Origin: Bacteroidota bacterium
GTDB lineage: Bacteria; Bacteroidota; Bacteroidia; NS11-12g; UBA955
NCBI GenBank assembly: GCA_016787485.1
Contig: JAEUUL010000041.1
Location: forward strand, 140,187 to 204,186
Reading direction: 5' to 3'
Length of the DNA stretch: 64,000 nt
In this document: positions 1 through 7,403 of the stretch, in pieces
Numbering within the stretch: position 1 is the stretch's first letter
How the letters are laid out: each line of letters starts with the position of its first letter
Made by a program: the position numbers and the translations under genes
The notes under the pieces: model-generated
Seen by the model: only the letters and a program-made list of their open reading frames with translations
Told to the model about the DNA's origin: nothing
Databases searched by the model: none

Positions 1-999
1 AATACTATCCACCCAACCAGCGCCAAAGGAATATAATCTTGTCCAGTTCTCTGTATCAAAAAAGACGGTATCTGCTGTAGTAAGCGTGTCTTTGCCACTT
101 GCACTTAATGACCAGTACCTGGGGCCAGGTACTGTGGAAGTATAAGGTATTCTGCTTCCATAGCAAAGCGTATCAGGGCCTACTATGCAGGGATATGGTG
201 TGATGCTTAAATCATCTAAATAAATGGTTGATATAATCATGCAATAATTGCTTGAATCCTTCGAATAATCAATTCGCGGAATACGGCCAAAATATCCCAT
301 TGTTAAATATTGATAATCTAGTGTTAATTTAATAATCGTATCAGTATGTACCCAAATACGATTGCTTTGAGGAATATTAGAAGGATAAAATAAATTATCA
401 AATTCTACATTAGGGAAAACTTGATGTCTAAAATCCGTTCTCATCGAATCATCACTATTTAAATTAAGGTTCAATAATTTGTTCTTTGAAAAAAACATAC
501 CAAATGGACTAAATTTACTGTATTGAAATTTAGGGTTAAATCGACTATAATAAAACGATATCTTATATTTAGAATTCTTCTCAATCTTATATAGAGGTGT
601 TTCCAAATATTCCTTATAAAATCTGACCGGACTAAACTCATTTCCATTATACCAATAAAGGATACTAACAAAATTGGATCCGGATTTTGGTTGTAATATA
701 AATTCATTAAAATTACACGTTGATTTTTCACCACAACTGGATAAGTCCACATACGGCAATTTCAAAACACCATTTTTATAATGCAAACTTAACAGGTTTG
801 GCCCTGAGGATCCAGCAGTGGGATCAAACCAATGTAAACTATATCTATTAAATGAATCTTTTCTGGCCAAGCATCCATCATACGGTATTTCTTTCAGCAT
901 TTCAAAACTGCTGTCTGGAACAATATTGCCCTGAGCCACAGCAATGCGCGGCCAGGACAATATTGTTAAAGTAATCGTGTAATAAAGAAGCCTGAACAA
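1..999 (-). CDS. Secreted protein with N-terminal 'NLVPNxSFE'-type module (partial, cut by left edge)
   Basis: The reverse strand is open from about position 999 to the left edge (333 codons, no stop), but the only start near a signal peptide is a TTG at 997-999. It gives LFRLLYYTITLTILS...VAQG, a typical signal peptide. The mature part begins NIVPDSSFEML, which resembles the NLVPNPSFE opening of many Bacteroidota secreted or OmpA-linked proteins; as in those, a beta-rich lectin-like stretch with EYLETPLYKIEKNSKYKI follows. Near the edge, a segment with CIVGPDTLCYG looks like the start of a PKD-like module. The start lies 2 nt after the stop of the upstream gene, so the two are probably cotranscribed. 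The C-terminus is missing, so a T9SS signal cannot be checked. Reading frame: strong. Function: surface or exported protein of unknown role. Confidence 0.75.
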   Translation of the reverse strand, partial: MFRLLYYTITLTILSWPRIAVAQGNIVPDSSFEMLKEIPYDGCLARKDSFNRYSLHWFDPTAGSSGPNLLSLHYKNGVLKLPYVDLSSCGEKSTCNFNEFILQPKSGSNFVSILYWYNGNEFSPVRFYKEYLETPLYKIEKNSKYKISFYYSRFNPKFQYSKFSPFGMFFSKNKLLNLNLNSDDSMRTDFRHQVFPNVEFDNLFYPSNIPQSNRIWVHTDTIIKLTLDYQYLTMGYFGRIPRIDYSKDSSNYCMIISTIYLDDLSITPYPCIVGPDTLCYGSRIPYTSTVPGPRYWSLSASGKDTLTTADTVFFDTENWTRLYSFGAGWVDSI

Positions 1000-1001
1000 T
1001 G

Positions 1002-3551
1002 CTATTGTTTGATCAGGTTTTTGGTTATACTTTGGCTGCCGGATTTAACCGTAATGGTATAAACTCCAGGGCTCAAACCCAGTAAATTCAATCGCTTATA
1101 GAGTGCATTTGATTTGTGCATGTCCATACGCTGCCTTTTCACTATTTTCCCCAAAGCATCCGTAAGAGTGACCTCAGCCTCCATATGATTCGAAAGGGTA
1201 ATGTCTACAAAATCATGTGATGGATTTGGAAAGATTAACAAATTATCATCAAGGTTGTATGGCGTTGTCGGAGTTTTAAGATTGCTTCTGGATTGAACGG
1301 ATTTTTTATAGAGCATATCCGTTCTATCTTTATAACTTATTTTTTCTCCTGATTCATTGTTTCTCATCATCGCAGCCTCTTCGGCCGGCATAACATGCCA
1401 ATGGTAAATGATATCACTGCCGCGATAGCTGGTAAAGCCGGGCATATTTTCCTGATACAGCGCATACCGGCAGGTAATGGTATCTGCTGCCGGCAGGCTG
1501 TCCTCATAGTAAACAGCTCTTACACCTATTTGTTGCGAAAGAGAATCACCCAATGTAATACTGTCAAAACATACTTTGTCGTAATCTGTAACCCTGACAA
1601 GTGTGGAAGAGAGAATTTCAAACCCACTTCCCTGTGCTCCATTAGCAAACCAATTGTTATACAGTGCATTAGTAAATCCGATATGCAGTTCACCATAACG
1701 GTCAAACGGTTCATGAGCCGTATACCCCAGATTTAAATCCCGCAAACAGATTCTGATTGCATTTCCTGTCGGGTTGTTCACAATTGCCGTATGGAAGTCG
1801 CCTTCCCAGATACCGCCACCCTGATCAGTTGCGACCAACGGATTGAGCTCATTTACCAATTCCGTATTGCGGGTGGCCACATTGTTGTTCCATCTGATAT
1901 AAGGGTCTATATCTGTATTTGACATGGATGATGCAGATACACCATAAATTATTGGGTCACTTCCGGAATTGTTTTCATTTACCCTGGTTAACATACAAAT
2001 CACCGGCTTTGAGTGTCCGGTCATAGAACCATTCGTAACATCATACCAATCCGGTTTTGGCGGATACCAGGCCACACCCGCGGTTACCTTGGCTCCGGGC
2101 ACGCCACCTGACGGACCTGATATAGCGGACAGTGATACAGGCGAACTTGTGGTGTTATATGGGCTGCTTGATGTGGTACCAGACAAAGTAATTTCTGATC
2201 CGGCGGGAACATCGGGATAAGGGGCTTCAGCACTTTTAACTTTATTTCTGGTCAAATCATACAACCAATCCTGCGGCCATTTTTCGCCTGTCCGAGCCCC
2301 GGTCCAGAACATACGCACCGTAACATCACCCGATGCGAGATTCGGGCATTGGCGGTTGTTTACCGTTGTGTAAGCGTAGTTGGCATTGCTGCTTCCCGGA
2401 ATGATATAGTCAGGGTTGCGATGGTCTGTTAATCCGTACGGGAAAAATGTGTTGGAATAACTTGAGCTGCTATAGGTATTCCATAAATCTGGTGATTCAT
2501 ATAGTGAAATTCTGTGCTCCACACAATTAGGCACTTTCACATCCTCATAACGGTTTTGTTCAAATCCCAGATCATTTTCTGCATAAGCAAGATATCTGCT
2601 GCTCTGGCTGAATCCGGAGGAAACGAAATCTGCGTAATCACGCACATATGTTTCCTGGCTGGTTTTATTGCTCAGCCAGATTGCGGCATCGGCCCAAACA
2701 CCGCCTCCACTTGCCACCATATACACATTATATAAAGTGTTATCTGTCCATGTACCTCCTAATCCAGAGTACCATGTTTTCAGATTAAACGTTCCATTTT
2801 TTAATGCGAATACATCACCAGCCGAAAGAGTTGCACTGTAGGTTGTAAAAGGTATGGTCGCATACGTTCCAATTGTAGCTTTGTTTACAGAAAGCACCCA
2901 TGTGAGGGCGAGGCTTGAGGAGCAAGTATACTGATTGGCTTTCAGTGTTAATCCTGCGCAGCCTGAAGATGTAGAAGATGTTTCTACAATTCCGTCCACA
3001 TCGCGCTGCCCATTCAGGAAAAGTTGAATTTTATCATTGGCAAGCACATAGGTTTTAGTCGAATTTACCGAGCTTGAATTCGCCAGAAAGACTGCCTCAA
3101 AACTATAGATGCCGCCTTTGATCCTGATCAGGCCATCCAGGTCCACATTGTAATTATGCACGGCATTGTCATCAGGAACGCTGTTTAAAATAAAGCGCTG
3201 ATAGCTGCCAAGACCATCTTTGATAAAAACCCATACATCACTGGTTGTTCCACAATCATTCTCAACCTGCAATGTAATTGTGAAATCGCAGGTTTGACCA
3301 GAACCCATGCAAACTGTAACAGTGCTGCCGGAGGTACTTGTAGAAGCTGCATCTGGCCATGTTGCTTCTACCGAACTGGCTGCATTCAGTGATACAGTTT
3401 TTGTAAAAAACAGCAATGACACTAACATGACAAATGAAAGGTTTTTAATTGATGATAAAGCCGTGAGAATTACATTCCCGCGCCGAAATTTTGAGTTTTG
3501 TAAAAATAATTGGCGGGGAAGTGGGGGGGAGGGGGGTAAAAAGTTTTCCAT
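1002..3551 (-). CDS. T9SS-exported protein of unknown function
   Basis: About 849 residues from an ATG at 3551. A hydrophobic signal segment (FVMLVSLLFFTKTVSLNA) lies about 40-57 residues in, so the true start may instead be the ATG at 3428. The ATG at 3551 is preferred because a promoter-like box lies 45 nt upstream, but the first 40 codons are odd: they include a C6-T-C7 tract read as PPSPP. Residues about 771-849 are a type A T9SS sorting domain (IFPNPSHDF ... GLSPGVYTITV ... LIKQ). The central part is Ser/Thr/Asn-rich, has scattered Cys and matches no family I recognise. The next gene starts 2 nt downstream. Likely exported across the outer membrane and anchored or released; role unknown. 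Confidence 0.8.
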   Translation of the reverse strand: MENFLPPSPPLPRQLFLQNSKFRRGNVILTALSSIKNLSFVMLVSLLFFTKTVSLNAASSVEATWPDAASTSTSGSTVTVCMGSGQTCDFTITLQVENDCGTTSDVWVFIKDGLGSYQRFILNSVPDDNAVHNYNVDLDGLIRIKGGIYSFEAVFLANSSSVNSTKTYVLANDKIQLFLNGQRDVDGIVETSSTSSGCAGLTLKANQYTCSSSLALTWVLSVNKATIGTYATIPFTTYSATLSAGDVFALKNGTFNLKTWYSGLGGTWTDNTLYNVYMVASGGGVWADAAIWLSNKTSQETYVRDYADFVSSGFSQSSRYLAYAENDLGFEQNRYEDVKVPNCVEHRISLYESPDLWNTYSSSSYSNTFFPYGLTDHRNPDYIIPGSSNANYAYTTVNNRQCPNLASGDVTVRMFWTGARTGEKWPQDWLYDLTRNKVKSAEAPYPDVPAGSEITLSGTTSSSPYNTTSSPVSLSAISGPSGGVPGAKVTAGVAWYPPKPDWYDVTNGSMTGHSKPVICMLTRVNENNSGSDPIIYGVSASSMSNTDIDPYIRWNNNVATRNTELVNELNPLVATDQGGGIWEGDFHTAIVNNPTGNAIRICLRDLNLGYTAHEPFDRYGELHIGFTNALYNNWFANGAQGSGFEILSSTLVRVTDYDKVCFDSITLGDSLSQQIGVRAVYYEDSLPAADTITCRYALYQENMPGFTSYRGSDIIYHWHVMPAEEAAMMRNNESGEKISYKDRTDMLYKKSVQSRSNLKTPTTPYNLDDNLLIFPNPSHDFVDITLSNHMEAEVTLTDALGKIVKRQRMDMHKSNALYKRLNLLGLSPGVYTITVKSGSQSITKNLIKQ
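3523..3536 (-). repeat. C7/C6 homopolymer pair at the 5' end of a surface-protein gene
   Basis: On the coding (minus) strand the gene reads six C, one T, then seven C. This lies downstream of the possible ATG at 3551 and upstream of the signal peptide core. Changes in tract length would shift the frame if that ATG is used. Confidence 0.85.
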
Positions 3552-3862
3552 TTTGTTGAATACTAAAAATGTGAATTTGCTACATGTTGTTTTTACAAAG
3601 ATTACGACAATATTGTCATATTCCAAACCATCAAGTAAGTATATTGTATGAATTCCATAATACTTTATATACGTATACAAGGCATGCACTCATTCCAGAA
3701 TTTTTGGATGCACTTAGCATCTTTCGCTTCAATGTTGCATGCCTGTTCCTGGTGATAACGCCGACTTCAAACACATTTCTGTAAGAAAAAGATGCAGACC
3801 CGAATTCCTTCCCTGCATAAAGTGTGTTGACGGTTGCAGAAACCCTCATTTACTTTGCCCTT
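3552..3862. other. Divergent intergenic region with nested inverted repeats
   Basis: This gap separates the minus-strand T9SS gene from rlmH. It holds a perfect 10-bp palindrome TATACGTATA (3668-3677), an 8-bp inverted repeat GGCATGCA/TGCATGCC (3681-3688 and 3736-3743), and inside that a 5-bp hairpin GATGC-acttA-GCATC (3707-3721). No convincing ORF or known RNA is seen. Confidence 0.5.
3596..3627 (-). promoter_or_regulatory. Possible promoter of the T9SS gene at 1002-3551
   Basis: On the minus strand TTTG (3627-3624) is followed after 19 nt by TAATCTTTG (3604-3596). This resembles the Bacteroidota -33 TTTG / -7 TAnnTTTG promoter with one extra base inside the -7 box. Confidence 0.4.
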
Positions 3863-4324
3863 ATGTCTCTGCTCATACTTGCCATAGAAAATCACCGGGA
3901 TAATGAAATTGATATCCTGTGCGAAAAGTTCATCAAACGCATGCAGGGAAATATGTCTGCCAGCCTGGAATTGCTGCCTGCTGCGCGGGTAAAAATTCCA
4001 GAGGAACAAAAAATAAAAGAATCCGAAACCATTCTGAAATACTGTAAACCAGGCGACCAGTTGATACTGTGCGATGAACGCGGAAAAACATTTACCAGTA
4101 AAGAATTTGCGACCTATATAGATAACAGTTTGTCTCAATCCAGAGGCAGATTGATTTTCGCGATTGGTGGTGCATACGGATTCACAGAGGACTTGTTAAA
4201 ATCCAATCTTTCTATCCGGTTATCAGATTTCACTTTTCCGCACCACTTGGCCAGACTGGTGCTGTGCGAGCAATTATACCGGGCTTTTACCATCCTTAAA
4301 GGAACAGGATACCACCACGGTTAA
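3863..4324 (+). CDS. rlmH: Ribosomal RNA large subunit methyltransferase H (23S m3-pseudouridine1915)
   Basis: A 153-residue SPOUT-family protein, the usual RlmH length (about 155). It methylates N3 of pseudouridine 1915 in helix 69 of 23S rRNA with S-adenosylmethionine, acting on the 70S ribosome as a dimer. The C-terminal knot is clear: LIFAIGGAYGF (the SAM-binding GGxxG region) and the family tail EQLYRAF...GTGYHHG. An in-frame ATG lies further upstream, but ATG 3863 (MSLLILAIENH) matches the normal N-terminus, and TACTTTG at 3851-3857 just before it resembles a -7 box with one base fewer. It is followed 37 nt later by a START-like gene with its own box, so it is probably monocistronic. 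Confidence 0.95.
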   Translation: MSLLILAIENHRDNEIDILCEKFIKRMQGNMSASLELLPAARVKIPEEQKIKESETILKYCKPGDQLILCDERGKTFTSKEFATYIDNSLSQSRGRLIFAIGGAYGFTEDLLKSNLSIRLSDFTFPHHLARLVLCEQLYRAFTILKGTGYHHG

Positions 4325-4348
4325 TATGGGATTGTAGTTGTGAATTCG

Positions 4349-4356
4349 TACATTCG
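4349..4356 (+). promoter_or_regulatory. -7 promoter box (TACATTCG)
   Basis: TAnnTTCG variant of the Bacteroidota -7 element, 5 nt before the ATG of the SRPBCC gene. The leader would be almost absent. Confidence 0.45.
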
Positions 4357-4361
4357 AATTC

Positions 4362-4766
4362 ATGAAAACCACTACCATTGAGCAAACAATACACTTTGCT
4401 GCCAGCCGTGAAGAGGTGTACAACGCCCTGATGAACAGTGCGGTTCACAGCGAATTTACAGGGGCAACAGCAGTTATCGGCAGCAAACCCGGCGATACTT
4501 ACTCTGCCTATGATGGATATATTGAGGGTGAAATTCTGGAACTGGAACCGCCCCATAAAATTGTAAAGACCTGGTCGGCTTATGAAGATGGCTGGCCCGA
4601 AGGCCATTGGTCTAAGGTTACTTTTACCATGACCCCGGAAGCCGAAGGTACGGCCCTGCATTTCCTGCATGAAGGGGTTCCCGCAGAAATGGAAGAAACC
4701 TTTCGCCGGGGATGGGAAGACTATTACTGGAATCCCATGAAAGCGATGTTTGGCTCGCAGGATTGA
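4362..4766 (+). CDS. SRPBCC (AHSA1/START-like) domain protein
   Basis: A 134-residue, single-domain protein with the AHSA1-type helix-grip fold. It begins with the family's TIEQTIHFAASREEVYNAL, continues with the GxxYSAYDGYIEGEILELEPP turn, and ends in a long amphipathic helix (ETFRRGWEDYYWNPMKAMF). Such proteins bind hydrophobic ligands or act as stress or chaperone cofactors; which applies here cannot be read from sequence. No signal peptide is seen, so it is likely cytoplasmic. It sits 15 nt upstream of a T9SS propeller gene, but a functional link is only possible, not shown. Confidence 0.85.
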   Translation: MKTTTIEQTIHFAASREEVYNALMNSAVHSEFTGATAVIGSKPGDTYSAYDGYIEGEILELEPPHKIVKTWSAYEDGWPEGHWSKVTFTMTPEAEGTALHFLHEGVPAEMEETFRRGWEDYYWNPMKAMFGSQD

Positions 4767-4781
4767 TTTAAAATTTATCCA

Positions 4782-7295
4782 ATGAAAAAAATTTACCTGT
4801 ACTCACTTCTGGTTTTTTTGCCATTTATCCTTCTTCAGGCCCAGCCCACGCAATGGGAATCGCGGGGAATTGGCGGAGGCGGTGCCTTGTTCAGCCCCTC
4901 GTTCAATCCGGCCAATCAAGGCGAATTGTATGTGAGTTGCGATATGTCACAACTGTTTCATAGTAAAAACAAAGGACGAAACTGGACCGAAATTCCCTTT
5001 ACCTCCATTCAGGGCGGACATGACAGTTATGTGTCCTTTACAAACAACCCTCTTATACGATATACTGTAGACTACGAAAGCGTAAACGGCAATGACCATA
5101 TACGGCCCATGAAAAGTACGGATGGAGGGGCCACATGGGCTGTCTTGTCAGGAAATCCATACCCACTGTCTCCCAATGGGTCTGTATTGAGATTATTTGC
5201 GGATTACAACAATCCAAACAATCTGATTCTTGCTGATTATGGTACCATATACTTCAGCAACAGCGGAGGCAGTAGTTTTACCCAAATCCATACCAACATC
5301 AGCAGCGGCGCCGGGAACCACATTGCCGGAGTATTTTTCGACGGCACAAACATTTATGTGGGAACCAATGACGGGCTCATTTACAGCACAAACAGCGGCA
5401 GCAGTTTTAGCACCATGTCCGTTTCAGGCATGGGCAGCGGAGAATACATGCTCAGTTTTGCCGGTGCTCGAAAAGGAGGAACCGTAAGGTTTTTGTGCCT
5501 GACGAGTACAAGTGTCTGGTCCGGATACCAGTATGGCAGCAATTACAACGGCGCGATGAAAGCAGTGTACACCATGGACAATGCAAACGGAACATGGGTA
5601 TCCAAAACAACAGGAATTGCCATAGGTACCGATTTCCCTGTCTTTACCGGAATGGCGCAGAACTGCACGGATACGATGTATCTGTCGGGTGGCAGTTCGG
5701 GAAGCCGGCCCATCGTGTTGCGTTCGGTGAACGGAGGCAACTGGACCCATGTGTTTACTGCAGTAAACAATGTAAATATTGCCACAGGCTGGGCCGGACA
5801 AAACGGAGACAAGGCCTGGAGTTTTCCGGAAGCCCCCTTTGGCTTTACGGTGGATCCGCTGCACGCAAACCGGCTTATGCTGACCGACTATAGCTGTGTG
5901 CACCTGACCGAAGATTACGGCAATCAATGGCAACAGCGGTACCTCGACAGCAACTATCAAAATCCGGCAGGTGCCAATACCCCCAAAGACAAATTCTATA
6001 AGAGCTGCGGACTGGAAAACACCACAAACTGGCAAATCCTGTGGACCGACAGCAATGTCATGTTTTCCGCTTTCAGTGACATCAATGGGGTGGTAAGTGT
6101 GGACAAGGGAAAAACCTGGAAATTCATTCCCAATCTGACCCAAAACAGTGTTTACCGGATTGTAAGACACAGCGATGGATATCTGTATGCTGCCACAAGC
6201 AACATTCATGACATGTACCAAACCACCCGTATATACGATGCACAAATCAATTCAGGTAAAGGCGGTGTCTGGATTTCAAAGAATAACGGTGGCTTGTTTC
6301 AACTCCTGCACGACTTCGGGCACCCTGTGGTATGGATAGCAGGAGACCCCACCAATGCCAACAGAATGTATGCAGCCGTATTGCACAGCAACAAAGTGAG
6401 TACAGGTGGTATCTGGGTAACCAACAACCTCAATGCCGGTGCAGCCAGTACCTGGACCAAAATGCCCAATCCCCCCCGCAGCAATGGCCATCCGTATAAC
6501 ATAAACGTGCTGAAAAACGGAGATCTCATTGTAAGCTACAGTGCCAGAAAACCCACATCAGGCACACAGTTTACCGACAGCAGCGGAGTCAGTTACTACG
6601 ACCTGGCCAATTCTACCTGGTATGACCGCAGCCATGCCAATATGAAATGGTATACCAAGGATGTTGTGCCAGACCCGAACGATACCAGCGGAAAAACATG
6701 GTATGCCTGTGTATTCAGCGGCTGGGGCAGTGCCGTACCTGCCAATACAGGCGGATTGTACAAAACCACAGACAAAGGGCTGAACTGGACAAAAATTGTC
6801 AATTCCTACCGCGTGGACGGGGTAACCATCTTGCCAGGCAAACCGGATGAAGTCTATTTTACCACAGAAACCGATGGTTTATGGCACAGCAGCAATGCCA
6901 GCAATCCCACACCCACCTTCAACAGGGTGAATTCCTACCCTTTCCGCCATCCCATGCGCGTGTTTCCCAATCCCTGGAGACCGGGAGAAATCTGGGTGAG
7001 TTCCTTTGGCAATGGCATGAAAGTGGGCACTGCGGGTAGTGCTGTAAATACCACAATACCGAATGAACATTCGTTCGGTATGGTGATGTATCCCAATCCG
7101 GCCGGAGATGAAATACACCTGATATCCGGCAAAGGCGGAATGATCGGAAACTATACCCTGACCGATGCAGCAGGCCGGATGATTCTGCGTGGAACCGCGG
7201 TGGCGGAAAGTGCTGTTATTTCACTGGTGAACATCCCGGCCGGAATGTACTTCATCAATACAAACACCGGCAGCTCTGTGTTTTTACGCAAATGA
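4782..7295 (+). CDS. GH74-like Asp-box beta-propeller protein with T9SS sorting domain
   Basis: 837 residues. It opens with a signal peptide (MKKIYLYSLLVFLPFILLQA) and then WESRGIGGGGALFSPSFNP, which resembles the start of GH74 xyloglucanase propellers. Asp-box repeats (S-x-D/N-x-G-x-x-W) recur: KNKGRNW, STDGGATW, SVNGGNW, SVDKGKTW, TTDKGLNW. The two Asp that are catalytic in GH74 have counterparts at about D54 (SCDMSQ) and D433 (FSDING), though the flanking glycines differ. Residues about 764-837 form a T9SS domain (YPNPAGDE ... IPAGMYFIN). It is therefore exported to the cell surface or medium and may be an endo-glucanase-type hydrolase; a non-catalytic propeller is the alternative. A strong hairpin follows the stop. 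Confidence 0.8.
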   Translation: MKKIYLYSLLVFLPFILLQAQPTQWESRGIGGGGALFSPSFNPANQGELYVSCDMSQLFHSKNKGRNWTEIPFTSIQGGHDSYVSFTNNPLIRYTVDYESVNGNDHIRPMKSTDGGATWAVLSGNPYPLSPNGSVLRLFADYNNPNNLILADYGTIYFSNSGGSSFTQIHTNISSGAGNHIAGVFFDGTNIYVGTNDGLIYSTNSGSSFSTMSVSGMGSGEYMLSFAGARKGGTVRFLCLTSTSVWSGYQYGSNYNGAMKAVYTMDNANGTWVSKTTGIAIGTDFPVFTGMAQNCTDTMYLSGGSSGSRPIVLRSVNGGNWTHVFTAVNNVNIATGWAGQNGDKAWSFPEAPFGFTVDPLHANRLMLTDYSCVHLTEDYGNQWQQRYLDSNYQNPAGANTPKDKFYKSCGLENTTNWQILWTDSNVMFSAFSDINGVVSVDKGKTWKFIPNLTQNSVYRIVRHSDGYLYAATSNIHDMYQTTRIYDAQINSGKGGVWISKNNGGLFQLLHDFGHPVVWIAGDPTNANRMYAAVLHSNKVSTGGIWVTNNLNAGAASTWTKMPNPPRSNGHPYNINVLKNGDLIVSYSARKPTSGTQFTDSSGVSYYDLANSTWYDRSHANMKWYTKDVVPDPNDTSGKTWYACVFSGWGSAVPANTGGLYKTTDKGLNWTKIVNSYRVDGVTILPGKPDEVYFTTETDGLWHSSNASNPTPTFNRVNSYPFRHPMRVFPNPWRPGEIWVSSFGNGMKVGTAGSAVNTTIPNEHSFGMVMYPNPAGDEIHLISGKGGMIGNYTLTDAAGRMILRGTAVAESAVISLVNIPAGMYFINTNTGSSVFLRK

Positions 7296-7310
7296 CCCGG
7301 GCGGTATCAG

Positions 7311-7338
7311 ACTCCGGGTTGCCGGCAGCAACCGGAGT
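7311..7338 (+). terminator. Strong hairpin after the GH74-like gene
   Basis: ACTCCGGGTTGC pairs with GCAACCGGAGT around a CGGCA loop (11 bp with one bulged G), 16 nt after the stop codon. There is no U-tract, so it may be a non-canonical terminator or an RNA-stabilising stem. Confidence 0.45.
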
Positions 7339-7388
7339 AACTGCCAAAGTCTTCTGCCCATTGCCCCTTCCAAATGCTTATTTTACGG

Positions 7389-7396
7389 TAATTTCG
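7389..7396 (+). promoter_or_regulatory. -7 promoter box of argS (TAATTTCG)
   Basis: TAnnTTCG variant, 7 nt upstream of the argS ATG. Confidence 0.45.
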
Positions 7397-7403
7397 CGGC
7401 TGA

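Noticed and set aside
3767..4138. 123-codon minus-strand frame opposite rlmH
   Set aside because: It lies across the rlmH gene, which has complete family motifs; the minus frame has none.
5424..6245. 273-codon minus-strand frame inside the GH74-like gene
   Set aside because: Composition mirrors the Asp-box coding strand; no domain or start signal.
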